Source of the DNA: Dyella sp. M7H15-1
GTDB taxonomy: Bacteria; Pseudomonadota; Gammaproteobacteria; Xanthomonadales; Rhodanobacteraceae
NCBI RefSeq assembly: GCF_004114615.1
Contig: NZ_CP035300.1
Coordinates: forward strand, 3,038,001-3,102,000
Direction of reading: 5' to 3'
Length of the DNA stretch: 64,000 nt
The notes below the pieces were generated by a model. It was given only the letters and a program-made list of their open reading frames with translations. It was not told the DNA's origin and did not search any database. Shown piece after piece: positions 36,390-45,945 of the stretch (positions within the stretch are counted from its first letter, which is position 1; each line of letters begins with the position of its first letter). The position numbers and the translations under genes were made by a program.

Positions 36390-37562
36390 CTACGAAACGC
36401 GGCAGAACACGGCTTTGAGATAGCGGCTTTCCGGCACATCCGTGCGCACGGGATGATCCGCACCCGCGCCGCGTACTTCCAGCACCTGGATTTCGCGTCC
36501 GGCATTCAGCGCTACGCGGCGCAGCATTTCCAGGAAATCGGCTTCGCTTACCAGGCCGGTGCAAGAGCAGCTCAGCAGCAAGCCGCCGGGCGGGATCACA
36601 TCCAACGCCAGGCGATTCATGGCGAAGTACTTTTTCAGTGCGTCGAGCACCTTGGTGCGATCGCGGGTGAGCTTGGGCGGGTCGAGGATCACCGCATCGT
36701 AGCGCTCGTCGCGTGCCACCGCCTGACGCAGCCATTCGAAAATATCCGCCTGCTCGAAGCGAGCGGACACGTTATTCGCCCCGGCGTTGGCACGGGCGAT
36801 TTCCAGGATGCCGGCATCCATGTCTACGCCGACTGCCTCGCGTGCACCGCCAGCCATCGCATGCACTGCGAAACCGCCGGCATTACAGCACAGATCCAGC
36901 ACGCGCCGTCCGCACACCAGTTCAGCGAAGCGCCGGCGGTTTTCGCGCTGGTCGGCGAAAAAGCCAGTTTTGTGGCCGTAGCCAGGTGCGGCGTGAAAGC
37001 GCAGGCCGTGTTCGTGCACTTCCACGGGTGAGGGCGCTTCGATCGCGCGGCAATCGAAGGACTCCTGCTTCTGTACGTGGCTTTCGGCAAACCAGTACAG
37101 GCGCGCACCGGGGAAGTGGCGCAACAAGGCGGCATGAATCGCGTCGCGGAACTTCCACATGCCTGCCGCGAAATATTCGATCACCAGGATATCGGCGTAA
37201 CGATCGACGATCAGACCGGAGAGGCCATCGCCTTCGCTGTGCACCACGCGCCATGCGTCGGTGACGGTGTCGAGTGCCAGCAGCTCCCGACGCAGCGCCA
37301 CGGCGCGATCGATGCGTGCGGCAATCCATGCGCTGCCGATCGGCTCATCGGCAGACACGGTGAGCAAGCGTAAGGCGATACGAGCGTGCCCGTTCCAGAA
37401 GCCACGGCCCACGAAGCGGTTCTTGGCGTCCATCACATCGACCACGCTGCCCGGCGGGATGCGTGATGGGGGCTTGTGAACCTGCGCCGACCATACCCAA
37501 GGGTGACCAGGGGTGCGGTCGGTTTTAAGGCGGACAACGGGTCGTTCGGAGGGGGTATTCAT
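36390..37562 (-). CDS. rlmI: class I rRNA (cytosine-C5) methyltransferase, RlmI-like
   Basis: The 390-aa protein has an N-terminal PUA domain (GHPWVWSAQVHKPPSRIPPG...VVDVMD) and a Rossmann methyltransferase with VLDLCCNAGGFAVHAMAGGA as SAM motif I, VILDPPKLTRDR as motif IV and a Cys block LLLSCSCTGLV. It should methylate a cytosine of 23S rRNA, position 1962 in E. coli numbering if orthologous to RlmI. It leads the rlmI-rmuC unit. Confidence 0.9.
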   Translation of the reverse strand: MNTPSERPVVRLKTDRTPGHPWVWSAQVHKPPSRIPPGSVVDVMDAKNRFVGRGFWNGHARIALRLLTVSADEPIGSAWIAARIDRAVALRRELLALDTVTDAWRVVHSEGDGLSGLIVDRYADILVIEYFAAGMWKFRDAIHAALLRHFPGARLYWFAESHVQKQESFDCRAIEAPSPVEVHEHGLRFHAAPGYGHKTGFFADQRENRRRFAELVCGRRVLDLCCNAGGFAVHAMAGGAREAVGVDMDAGILEIARANAGANNVSARFEQADIFEWLRQAVARDERYDAVILDPPKLTRDRTKVLDALKKYFAMNRLALDVIPPGGLLLSCSCTGLVSEADFLEMLRRVALNAGREIQVLEVRGAGADHPVRTDVPESRYLKAVFCRVS

Positions 37563-37621
37563 CCGCCTATAATAACTGGGGCAGCCGCTTTGCCTTGGGT
37601 TTCAGCGAAGCAATCGGTGCC

Positions 37622-38059
37622 TCAGCGCAGCTTGAGCACCAGCCACGACACCAGCGCGAGCACATTCACGCCCAAGTGCGACACGGAAGGTCCATAAAAC
37701 GCCAACACAAAACGCTGGCTGCCAAGCTGCCAGCTCAGCTCAGGCCGCGTGGGCAGATGCACAACCGTATACAGGTCGATGCACGCGCCACAGTGCAGGG
37801 CGTAGCTGAAAACGGGTGTGGCGATCAGCGGCAATTGCAGCCATTGCGCAATGCCGGAGAAGCGAATGCCACGTTCGCTGTTTTCCAGCAGCAGTACGCC
37901 TGCCACTAGCACGAAGGCATACACCGCGAACTCGATCAGCCCGAAGGCTGCCGTACGCAACGGGCCGATGGCCAGTAGGCGCGGCAGGATGATCGCCATG
38001 CCGTAGAAACCGCCGGCGACTTCCAGGATAGCAATCAGACGAAACAGGATCAGGCGCAT
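37622..38059 (-). CDS. small membrane protein, 145 aa, function unknown
   Basis: Four hydrophobic segments are visible: LFRLIAILEVAGGFYGMAII, FGLIEFAVYAFVLVAGVLLL, a weaker LPLIATPVFSYALHCGACI, and VNVLALVSWLVLKL at the C terminus. Two Cys lie close together (HCGAC). It resembles small uncharacterised membrane proteins of xanthomonads. It starts 59 bases after the methyltransferase's start region on the same strand and has no clear partner. Confidence 0.75.
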   Translation of the reverse strand: MRLILFRLIAILEVAGGFYGMAIILPRLLAIGPLRTAAFGLIEFAVYAFVLVAGVLLLENSERGIRFSGIAQWLQLPLIATPVFSYALHCGACIDLYTVVHLPTRPELSWQLGSQRFVLAFYGPSVSHLGVNVLALVSWLVLKLR

Positions 38060-38311
38060 TCAACACTCCCTTAAAAGCGAACAACGAGTGTAGAGGAGCG
38101 AGAAGTGAAAGAGGGTCCCTTGGGTCAGCTTGCGCCTGTTGGGACATTGGCGATGATACCTGTGCCTATTAGTGTTTTGATGGCTTTTACTCATTCATCG
38201 GCTGATGCTGGTTATATACCCTGATTTCCTTTTTGGGCCTTGAGGAGCGAGGAAGGGATGCGGACAGACAGGGCTTGCCCCAACCTATTGAATTTAAAAG
38301 TGATGGGGTGG

Positions 38312-38427
38312 CACTTGGAAGGCCCGCAGGGTGTGCCGCGCGGCTTGGTCACGCGAGGCTTGGAGGAGCGAGGAAGACGGTCAGTCTTCCCCGCGCCACG
38401 CAACACACCCTGCGGGCCTTCCAGGTG
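38312..38427. repeat. long inverted repeat before the O-antigen cluster
   Basis: The 24-base arms 38312-38335 and 38404-38427 pair with a single mismatch (GGAAGGCCCGCAGGGTGTG is perfect). The 68-base loop includes another hairpin, GAAGAC...GTCTTC. A related sequence, TTGAGGAGCGAGGAAG, stands at 38240-38256 and again as TTGGAGGAGCGAGGAAG inside the loop. The interval 38060-38491 contains no gene that I can support. Confidence 0.85.
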
Positions 38428-38491
38428 TCATGACGACGGCGATACTTATTCAGCGTTGCCTTAAGTTAAAATTCGTAGCGCGCCGCACCAA

Positions 38492-38980
38492 ATGATGGGC
38501 CTGACAATGACTAGTAAGGGGCATCCGACGGATGTCGATAGTGTGAAAACAACAACGCTTGCACGTGACGGTGTTCCTTTTGCTGAGTGCGTGACTATTG
38601 ATTGGCGCGAGACGGCGGAGCGTCGCTTAACCAAGTTGACCGATGCGGAACATGATCTGGCTGTGGTTCGCGACAGGCTCGACTACCTTCAATCCAATTA
38701 TCGTTTGCTCTTGCAGCAAAGCGAACAGCGACTGGTGCGCATTCGTGAACTGGAACGGGAGTTGGAGGAATTGAACGCAGCACATTCGCGGTTCTTCGGT
38801 GACTTTCGTCGACGGCTGGCTGCGCTTCGCCCGCGTATCAAGGCACTTATACTTTTTGCGATTGGCCTGATATTGCGGGTGCCTTTGGCAAGACCCGTCG
38901 TCCGAATAGTGCTGCGAGCCTTCCCGAAGCTCGGCGATAAGCTGCGCGCTAGGTTTCTTACCTCGGGTCAGTCCGAATAG
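38492..38980 (+). CDS. coiled-coil protein at the start of the O-antigen cluster
   Basis: The 162-aa protein has a central coiled coil (ERRLTKLTDAEHDLAVVRDR ... VRIRELERELEELNAAHS) and a C-terminal amphipathic or membrane-associated region ALILFAIGLILRVPLARPVV. Three in-frame ATGs (38492, 38495, 38507) compete and none has a clear ribosome site. I do not recognise a family. The C-terminal stretch resembles in style the helix WLLRKPAAAVYRFLKPFIRP of the FkbM protein of the same cluster. It might scaffold glycosyltransferases at the membrane; that is inference. Confidence 0.6.
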   Translation: MMGLTMTSKGHPTDVDSVKTTTLARDGVPFAECVTIDWRETAERRLTKLTDAEHDLAVVRDRLDYLQSNYRLLLQQSEQRLVRIRELERELEELNAAHSRFFGDFRRRLAALRPRIKALILFAIGLILRVPLARPVVRIVLRAFPKLGDKLRARFLTSGQSE

Positions 38981-39044
38981 CGCTCTCGGCGTTAATTCCA
39001 TAAAAAAACAGTCATTACTGGCATACCATTGCCGAGGGAGTTTG

Positions 39045-42000
39045 ATGAAGATCGTCCTGGATCTCCAAGGAGCCCAGTCCAATAGTCGTCATCGGGGTAT
39101 AGGTCGCTATACGGTTTCTATGGCACGCGCATTTGCTGAAGAGGCGGCGAAGACGCATGAGTTATGGCTTGCCCTTAACGGTCGGCATGATTGTTCGGCT
39201 CTCGATCTGATCGAAGATTTCAGTGACCTCATACCTCGGAACCGCGTGTTGATTAATGAGCTGCCGGCTAATATTGCAGGTTGTTTGGAGGCCAACCGTG
39301 AGCGGATGCTTGTGGCGGAGGTGGCGCGAGCAAGTTTTTTCGATCAAATCGATGCCGATTGCATTTGGCACAGCAGCATGTTCGAGGGTTGGGGTGACGA
39401 TTCCAGTGCTTCATTGGGTAGTGGAACAGATGATTACCGCCACGCGGCAACGCTATACGATCTGATCCCGTTGATTCATCCCGGACGGTATCTGCACGAT
39501 TCGAAGTACAAGCACTGGTATTACCGTCGTTTGGGTCTTCTCAAGCGTTGTGGTTTGTTGCTGGCCATTTCTGAATCCTCTCGCCGTGAGGCCATAGACT
39601 TCCTCGGCATCCCACCCGATCGCGTAGCAGTAGTCTCAGCAGCCGTAAGCGGAGCCTTTGCCCCAACTTTTGCGGATGAGACAGTGTGGGCGCGCTGGCA
39701 TCAGCAATACGGGATTACTCGTGGCTACGTGTTGTACGTCGGTGGTTATGACGTGCACAAGAATGTGGATGGCTTGCTGACGGCCTATGCGGATTTGCCT
39801 CCCTCGCTGCGGGAACGTCACCCTCTGGTCTTAGCTGGGCGGTGCGACGAGCAAGTGAAGCGCTTCCTGGTCAATCAGGCAGGACGGTTAAGGTTGAAAC
39901 ATTCAGGCGTGATCTTCACCGAAGAGATCGACGACGCTGAACTAGCGTTGCTGTATTCGAACTGTGAGGTTTTTGTCACACCATCTTTGCACGAAGGATT
40001 TGGCCTGCCTGTGTTGGAAGCGATGTCGTGCGGCGCTGCGGTAGTGGGATCCAACACGGCGAGCTTGCCTGAGGTCATCGGTTGCGAGGATGCACTCTTT
40101 GATCCTCGAAGTCCCAGCTCGATGGCACACAAGTTACAGCAGGTGCTTACCGACGCAGATATGCGTAAGCAATTACGCGAGCATGCGGTGAAACAGGTTG
40201 CCCAGTTTTCGTGGGCGGGTTGTGCGCAAAAGGCTTTGGCGGCGATTGAGCAGCATGTTGAGCGCTCACCAAAAAAGTTGGTTCGAACGCTGCGCCCGCG
40301 GTTGATCTATGTATCACCGCTCCCGCCTGCACGCTCTGGCATTGCTGATTACAGTGCCCGATTGCTGCGCGATCTGGCGAGTCACTACGACATCGAGGTC
40401 GTTGCCGACCAGCCAGAAGTATTGGATCCGTGGGTTCAGGCCAATTTTCCGTTCCATTCGGTGGACTGGCTGCGGAAGTTTTCTGATCTGGAAGCCCGTG
40501 TGCTCTACCACATGGGGAATTCGCCCGTGCATGCGTTCATGTTTGAGCTGATGCGCCAAACGCCGGGCGTGGTTATGTTGCATGACTTTTTTATGGGAGG
40601 AGTTCGCAACTGGATGGATTCCTTCCCGAGCGCCAGGCGTAACTGGACGGTTCCCCATAGTAAGGATGGCTTTAGACAAATTCTGTTTGAACATCATGGT
40701 TACGGTGCACTCCTGCACGATATGCGTCAGGGGCGTCGTTCGACGATCGATACCTATCCGGTGAACTTGGACGTGCTTGATCGGGCGTTGGGTATTTTGG
40801 CGCACTCACATCATGCTATCGATTTGGCTCGATGGCATTGGGGTGAACAGATCGCCGGAAAATTCAAGGTCGTGCCTTTCCCTAAAGCCTTGTCCCGGCG
40901 TGATCGCCGTGAGGCCCGGCGCCTCCTGGCTGTCGGGCCGGATGAATTTGTCGTCTGCAGCTTTGGCTTGCTAGCTCCTACCAAATTGAACCATCGTTTG
41001 CTCGAAGCATGGTTCAAATCTTCGCTGGTCAATGATTCTCGCTGTCACCTGATTTTTGTGGGAGAAAATGATGGTGGGGAATATGGCAAGAATATCGTTG
41101 CCACTATTGAGAAGGCATCGTCTTCCAAGCGCATTCGGATTACAGGTTTTGTTGACGAAGATCGTTACATGGACTATGTGGCTGCGGCAGATATCGCTGT
41201 GCAATTGCGTACGGCAAGCCGGGGCGAAACATCGGCTGCGATTTTCGATGCGCTGGCGCAAGGTGTCCCCCTGATTGCCAACGCACATGGCTCCATTGAC
41301 GAGTTGCCAGATGATGCTTTGTTTAAGCTCGACGATGAGTTTAGCGAAGAAGACTTGGCCGCTGCGCTGGACACGCTTCGGGGGGACGACTCATTAAGGC
41401 AGCGCTTTGTTACCAGATCATCCGAATGGCTTCAGCGTCACCACCACCCAGTCGTTGCTGTGGAACGCTACAGGGATGCCATAGAACAGTTTTCAGGTCA
41501 TGGTGTCAAGGCACTTAATGAGCATGCGCTAGCTGTATTGCAGCGGAATGCTGATTCCCCTAAGCAGGGCGAACGCATGCGGCGGATGGGTTATGACTGG
41601 ATGGCGCGCAATCGGCCGCGCCCGGACAAGCCGCGATTATTCGTGGACGTCACTGCGACGTCGTCCAGCAAGTTGCATACCGGCATAGAGCGTGTCGTGC
41701 GCGGCGTGCTGACCCAGCTGTTGAGCGCGAATGGTTTGTCGTGGCGCATTGAGCCGGTCAGGTTGGTTGACGGGAAATTTGTACAAGCTTTGCCTTATAC
41801 GCAGCATTTGCTTGAGCTATCTCCCATTGCTGGCGAAGGCAGCGAAGTCCATCCGCACGCAGGAGACGTGTTCCTCGGACTGGATTGGGTGGCCGATGTG
41901 TTGCCAGCCAATACAGCCTTGTTGGATGCATGGCGCGCATGCGGTGTAAAGATGCTTTTCGTTGTCTACGACTTGCTTCCGGTACGCATGCCTCACCACT

Positions 42001-42812
42001 TTCCGGATTTCATTTCGCCCATGCATGCGAGCTGGTTGCAGTGCATCGGGCACTACGCTGACGCTTTGGTAGGCATTTCCAAGGCCGTTATCGAAGATCT
42101 GCGCGACTGGTACGATGATCATCCGCCTGAACGCCGTACGCCTCTTGAGCTAGGCTATTTTTATCCAGGTAATGACCCGGCTGCGACGCGTCCAACCCTC
42201 GGATTGCCCAAGGAGGCGTCCAGGCTACTGCGGCGTTTGACCGATACGCCAAGTTTTCTGATGATCGGAACGGTTGAGCCGCGCAAGGGGCATGCATTCG
42301 TATTGGATGCGTTCGAGCGTTTCTGGGCGAGCGGAGGGTTGGCCAATCTTGTCATTGTCGGAAGACACGGCTGGATGTCGGATGCGCTGGGTGAACGCTT
42401 GCGCGCCAGGGCAGCTTCTGATGCGCGGTTGATTTGGATCGAGCAAGCGAGCGATGAGTATCTTGAGCAGCTCTATGGTGTCGCACGCGCGTTGATTGCG
42501 GCTTCAGAAGGTGAGGGGTTCGGTTTGCCACTTGTTGAGGCGGCACGGCGTGGTCTTCCCGTCATCGCGCGCGATATCCCCGTGTTTCGAGAGGTATCCG
42601 ACGGGCTTGCTTACTACTTTGACGGTCATGACGCCGATAGCCTTGTTGACATCCTCGGCGTTGTGCTGACGAGCGAGAAGTTCGCCCAGGCGCGGGAGCC
42701 ATCAAGTTCCCTGTCATGGAAAGCAACAACTTCGCGGTTGTGTGAGCTGATCAGCCATGGACGCCATGAGCAATGGCTTGCGCCATGGGTGCCGATGCGG
42801 GAGCGCGGCTGA
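39045..42812 (+). CDS. three-domain GT4-type glycosyltransferase
   Basis: The 1255-aa protein contains three successive GT-B units. Unit 1 (about 1-415) begins GIGRYTVSMARAF and has HEGFGLPVLEAMSCGAAVVG near 315. Unit 2 (about 418-800) begins LIYVSPLPPARSGIADYSAR and has a degenerate donor block RGETSAAIFDALAQGVPLIA near 725. Unit 3 (about 862-1255) begins RLFVDVTATSSSKLHTGIER and has EGEGFGLPLVEAARRGLPVI near 1153. It probably builds the O-antigen repeat in the cytoplasm, adding several sugars like WbdA-type polymerases, which usually have two units. GAGGGAG before the ATG at 39045 sets the start. Unit 2 may have lost catalysis. Confidence 0.9.
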   Translation: MKIVLDLQGAQSNSRHRGIGRYTVSMARAFAEEAAKTHELWLALNGRHDCSALDLIEDFSDLIPRNRVLINELPANIAGCLEANRERMLVAEVARASFFDQIDADCIWHSSMFEGWGDDSSASLGSGTDDYRHAATLYDLIPLIHPGRYLHDSKYKHWYYRRLGLLKRCGLLLAISESSRREAIDFLGIPPDRVAVVSAAVSGAFAPTFADETVWARWHQQYGITRGYVLYVGGYDVHKNVDGLLTAYADLPPSLRERHPLVLAGRCDEQVKRFLVNQAGRLRLKHSGVIFTEEIDDAELALLYSNCEVFVTPSLHEGFGLPVLEAMSCGAAVVGSNTASLPEVIGCEDALFDPRSPSSMAHKLQQVLTDADMRKQLREHAVKQVAQFSWAGCAQKALAAIEQHVERSPKKLVRTLRPRLIYVSPLPPARSGIADYSARLLRDLASHYDIEVVADQPEVLDPWVQANFPFHSVDWLRKFSDLEARVLYHMGNSPVHAFMFELMRQTPGVVMLHDFFMGGVRNWMDSFPSARRNWTVPHSKDGFRQILFEHHGYGALLHDMRQGRRSTIDTYPVNLDVLDRALGILAHSHHAIDLARWHWGEQIAGKFKVVPFPKALSRRDRREARRLLAVGPDEFVVCSFGLLAPTKLNHRLLEAWFKSSLVNDSRCHLIFVGENDGGEYGKNIVATIEKASSSKRIRITGFVDEDRYMDYVAAADIAVQLRTASRGETSAAIFDALAQGVPLIANAHGSIDELPDDALFKLDDEFSEEDLAAALDTLRGDDSLRQRFVTRSSEWLQRHHHPVVAVERYRDAIEQFSGHGVKALNEHALAVLQRNADSPKQGERMRRMGYDWMARNRPRPDKPRLFVDVTATSSSKLHTGIERVVRGVLTQLLSANGLSWRIEPVRLVDGKFVQALPYTQHLLELSPIAGEGSEVHPHAGDVFLGLDWVADVLPANTALLDAWRACGVKMLFVVYDLLPVRMPHHFPDFISPMHASWLQCIGHYADALVGISKAVIEDLRDWYDDHPPERRTPLELGYFYPGNDPAATRPTLGLPKEASRLLRRLTDTPSFLMIGTVEPRKGHAFVLDAFERFWASGGLANLVIVGRHGWMSDALGERLRARAASDARLIWIEQASDEYLEQLYGVARALIAASEGEGFGLPLVEAARRGLPVIARDIPVFREVSDGLAYYFDGHDADSLVDILGVVLTSEKFAQAREPSSSLSWKATTSRLCELISHGRHEQWLAPWVPMRERG

Positions 42813-42959
42813 TTTCTCCGAGCCCGCTTTCTGCTTGACGCTTCGGTCTGTGCGAAAGAATTTCAAGAGGCTTTGATTGGGTTGGGCATGGGGTGAATGG
42901 CAGCGCGTAGTGTCGTAGCACTGCCATTTGGCACGAGGTTGCGGCATGCGGCAATCAGG

Positions 42960-44276
42960 TCAGGATATGCTCGCAGCACTCCTATCCCGCTTCGTCATCG
43001 TACTGCGTTGCTCTGATAATAGAGATTGCAGAAATTTTTCCAACCTCGGTTTGATCGCCTGGGTGGAGCAATATCGTTCCAGCGAGTGGGTCGCAGATTG
43101 GCTCATTGCGGCATAAACGTCGGGTTCATGTTTGGCAACGTGGTAACTATTTCGATATGCCTGTGCCAGGGACTGGTAATGAATGCGGTATCGTGTGGTA
43201 CGTATAGCCTGACGCTGATCATGTGGCCATGCACCTGGTTCGCGGCTCGCATCCACCACAAATGCACATTCGTGGTTGATGTAGTCCATCATGGACGTAT
43301 GCCGGCAAGCAATTGCCGGAATGCCTGCGGACATGTATTCCATCAAGGGTAGGCATTGACCTTCGCCGATGGATGTATTGACCGTATAGGTGCTGTTGCG
43401 CAGCAGCGCATGGTATTCCTGGTTGTGCAGATACGCGTGGACAAGCAGAACCCGACAGGAGGCTGGCCCCGTGGTATAGATAGCCTCCAGCATGTGAGGG
43501 ATGATTGCAGAAGGATCATAGTGCGTTAGCTTGATCAAAAGTGTGGCGTCGGGCTTGTCGCGAAGTGCTTCGCAAAACGCGTTGATCATCATCAGCCAAT
43601 TCTTGCGAGCGTCCCCAGGGTTGAAGATGGCTGTGTAGACAATGCCATCAAGGTCAATATGATCCTGGTGCTCCTGGATGTTGGAGGGCAGGGGCAGTAC
43701 GTTCGGCGATGCGTCCTGCAGGGCGCGTTTGCGATAGGCATACAGGTCAGTACGCGTGCTGTCGATAACCAGTCCTTTAACGGAGAGTACGCGAGAAGGT
43801 TCGACCGCGCGCTGCACACTTTGCATCCGGTCCCACAGAGGAGCAGGGATACTTTCAATGGCGAAGTTGGCTCCGAGCGCGGCACGCGTCCGGTTCACGG
43901 TGTAGCTTGAGTGCGAGAGGGCGGCGCCTAGGCGTCCCAGGACCCGTCGCCAATCATTTCGTGGCTTGCCGTTGAAGGCTTCGTCAGGAAGCGTTTCAAA
44001 CTCCCACGCAAATACAGGGACGGTGGGGCAAGCCAAATGGATGGGTGTTTTGCTAGGAGGCAGAAAGCAAAGGAATACGCAAGGTTCACCGCGTGCTACA
44101 GCATCGGCATAGATGGCATCGACTTCAAGTTCCGGATGGGTAACCTCGATGACGGTGCCTATTTGTTCCAGCAAGGGTTTGAATTCGTTTAAAACAAACC
44201 GGTAGCTGTATTCGGGGCGTCCTAGTCGCTGTACCAATTCGCACGTTGACGTGCTGGTGTAAATAATAAGAATCAT
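42960..44276 (-). CDS. glycosyltransferase, GT4-like (paralogue 1)
   Basis: The 438-aa protein is a GT-B glycosyltransferase: GIVYTAIFNPGDARKNWLMM marks the C-terminal domain start, and GEGQCLPLMEYMSAGIPAIA is the donor block with the ExxxxxxxE spacing. It shares its whole plan with the next gene (for example LACPTVPVFAWEFETLP versus LACPTVPVFAWEYPNIP), so the two are tandem paralogues. Both run against the rest of the cluster. The acceptor and donor are unknown. The 147 bases to the three-domain gene hold no feature I can support. Confidence 0.85.
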   Translation of the reverse strand: MILIIYTSTSTCELVQRLGRPEYSYRFVLNEFKPLLEQIGTVIEVTHPELEVDAIYADAVARGEPCVFLCFLPPSKTPIHLACPTVPVFAWEFETLPDEAFNGKPRNDWRRVLGRLGAALSHSSYTVNRTRAALGANFAIESIPAPLWDRMQSVQRAVEPSRVLSVKGLVIDSTRTDLYAYRKRALQDASPNVLPLPSNIQEHQDHIDLDGIVYTAIFNPGDARKNWLMMINAFCEALRDKPDATLLIKLTHYDPSAIIPHMLEAIYTTGPASCRVLLVHAYLHNQEYHALLRNSTYTVNTSIGEGQCLPLMEYMSAGIPAIACRHTSMMDYINHECAFVVDASREPGAWPHDQRQAIRTTRYRIHYQSLAQAYRNSYHVAKHEPDVYAAMSQSATHSLERYCSTQAIKPRLEKFLQSLLSEQRSTMTKRDRSAASIS

Positions 44277-44296
44277 GGAGTGTCGACGAAAACGAA

Positions 44297-45760
44297 TCAG
44301 TTCAATTGAAAAACTGGTGTGTCGGTGCCGACATCCAGAGCGGGTAATGCGAGCTTGAAAAATCGGCGAAGTGATCTCTTTACTGCGTTATATCCGCAGT
44401 ATGCCTGGATCGATTCTTGCGCGCGTGATGCCATTCTGCGATAGCGCGCTGGATCGTTATTGACCATCGCATAGCTTTCTTTGAATGCGTTCACTAGAGA
44501 TTCCCAATCTAATTGACAGTAAGAGGTGCGATTGATCTGATGGTCGCCGTGTGGCCAGTTAGTTGGCATGCCAGGATAGCTTTTGAGGACGAATGCGATA
44601 TCGTCGCGAATATAATCAGCCATCGCGGTGTTATCTGGAGCAATGGCCGGTATGCCTCGATTTAGAAATTCGACCAGCGGCAAGCAGAGTCCCTCACACA
44701 GGGACGTGTTGACGTAATACGTGCTTGCTTCCGCCAACGCCGTGTAGTCCTGATCAGATAAATAACCATAGATGGCGATCACGCGGCATTTGAACGGTGC
44801 GAGCTTCGTTAGCATCATCAAGAGTTGAAGGTGGTTATGCGGTAACTCCTTGCCGGTTAGCTTCAATAGGAGTGTCGCTTCTTCGTTGTCGCGGAAAGTC
44901 CAGCAGAAAGCGGTAACCAAGTCTTCCCAATTCTTGCGGCCAGCGGATGGGGTGAGCACGCTCGTATAGATGACTCCGCGCAGTTCAATGCGCACATTGA
45001 ATCGAGGGGGTAATTCCCAGCCGGAGGGGGCCGGCGGCAAATATTCCTCGGCGGAGGCGCCTTCCGGGATGTGCTTGTGCTGGATTGCTGGCGTGGGTGC
45101 GGCATAAGGCTTGACTGTCTGCATGGGCTCCGGAAGCAACTGCAAGTCGGTTGGGTCGAATGGCGTTTCATCCAGGGTATCTGGATGTACAAGACCATCA
45201 GGGTCCAGGCCGATACGCTGGCTATCGAGAACGACCGCGTTTATTCGCAAAGTGACTCCTCCACCACGCAATGGATCGCCGTCGGCTGCCAGGGCGGTAG
45301 AGACTTGTGGCAGCGGTGAAGGAATGGCTGCTATGGGATAGTGGTATCCCATGCTGCGGCGTACAGCTTCGGCCGTATGGTTTGAAAGGCAAATGGCTTG
45401 CCTCGCAATACCCAGTGGTACACGCCAGTCATGACGCGGATCGTCGATCCACGATTCTTCTTCAATCTGCTCTGGAATGTTCGGATATTCCCACGCAAAC
45501 ACCGGCACCGTGGGGCAAGCGAGGCCTAGAGGGGTCTTGTGCGGAGGGGCAAAGGACAGCAGTACGCACGAATCGCCCTTCGTTTTGCAGTGCCTATATA
45601 AAGGGTCAACGCTAGAGACATCTGTAAGTTCGATAACCTCACCAAGTTCAGCGAGTACGGCCCCGAAAGCGCGCAACAGGAAAAAATAGCTGTAATCGGC
45701 CGCGCCTAGCTGATCTCCGATTTTGTTCTTGTCAAAGTTGGCGTACAGAAGGAATGTCAT
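44297..45760 (-). CDS. glycosyltransferase, GT4-like (paralogue 2)
   Basis: The 487-aa protein is the paralogue of the gene 20 bases downstream. It has GVIYTSVLTPSAGRKNWEDL and the donor block CEGLCLPLVEFLNRGIPAIA. It differs by a proline-rich insertion of about 45 residues (around 205-250), probably a linker between the two GT-B domains. It is first in a two-gene minus-strand unit that diverges from the MetB/MetC-like gene; the 185-base divergent region must hold both promoters. Confidence 0.85.
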   Translation of the reverse strand: MTFLLYANFDKNKIGDQLGAADYSYFFLLRAFGAVLAELGEVIELTDVSSVDPLYRHCKTKGDSCVLLSFAPPHKTPLGLACPTVPVFAWEYPNIPEQIEEESWIDDPRHDWRVPLGIARQAICLSNHTAEAVRRSMGYHYPIAAIPSPLPQVSTALAADGDPLRGGGVTLRINAVVLDSQRIGLDPDGLVHPDTLDETPFDPTDLQLLPEPMQTVKPYAAPTPAIQHKHIPEGASAEEYLPPAPSGWELPPRFNVRIELRGVIYTSVLTPSAGRKNWEDLVTAFCWTFRDNEEATLLLKLTGKELPHNHLQLLMMLTKLAPFKCRVIAIYGYLSDQDYTALAEASTYYVNTSLCEGLCLPLVEFLNRGIPAIAPDNTAMADYIRDDIAFVLKSYPGMPTNWPHGDHQINRTSYCQLDWESLVNAFKESYAMVNNDPARYRRMASRAQESIQAYCGYNAVKRSLRRFFKLALPALDVGTDTPVFQLN

Positions 45761-45945
45761 ACGTTCGGCTGTCTCCCCTTTATCTGCCTAGTGTAGTTGT
45801 GCCCGTCGTCGCCAGGGCAGTATGGCCAATGGTGCCGTGCAACGCTGCAATAGGCTGTTTCCAAGCCTATTTAGCCCATTTCTTTTTGTTAGGGTAAGAT
45901 GACAGGTTTTAAAAACATAGTCATCCAGCCTGAGATGTTGCCAAC

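Noticed and set aside
35568-37031. 487-aa plus-strand open frame antisense to rmuC and rlmI
   Set aside because: Composition is typical of antisense frames in high-GC DNA and both opposite genes are well supported.
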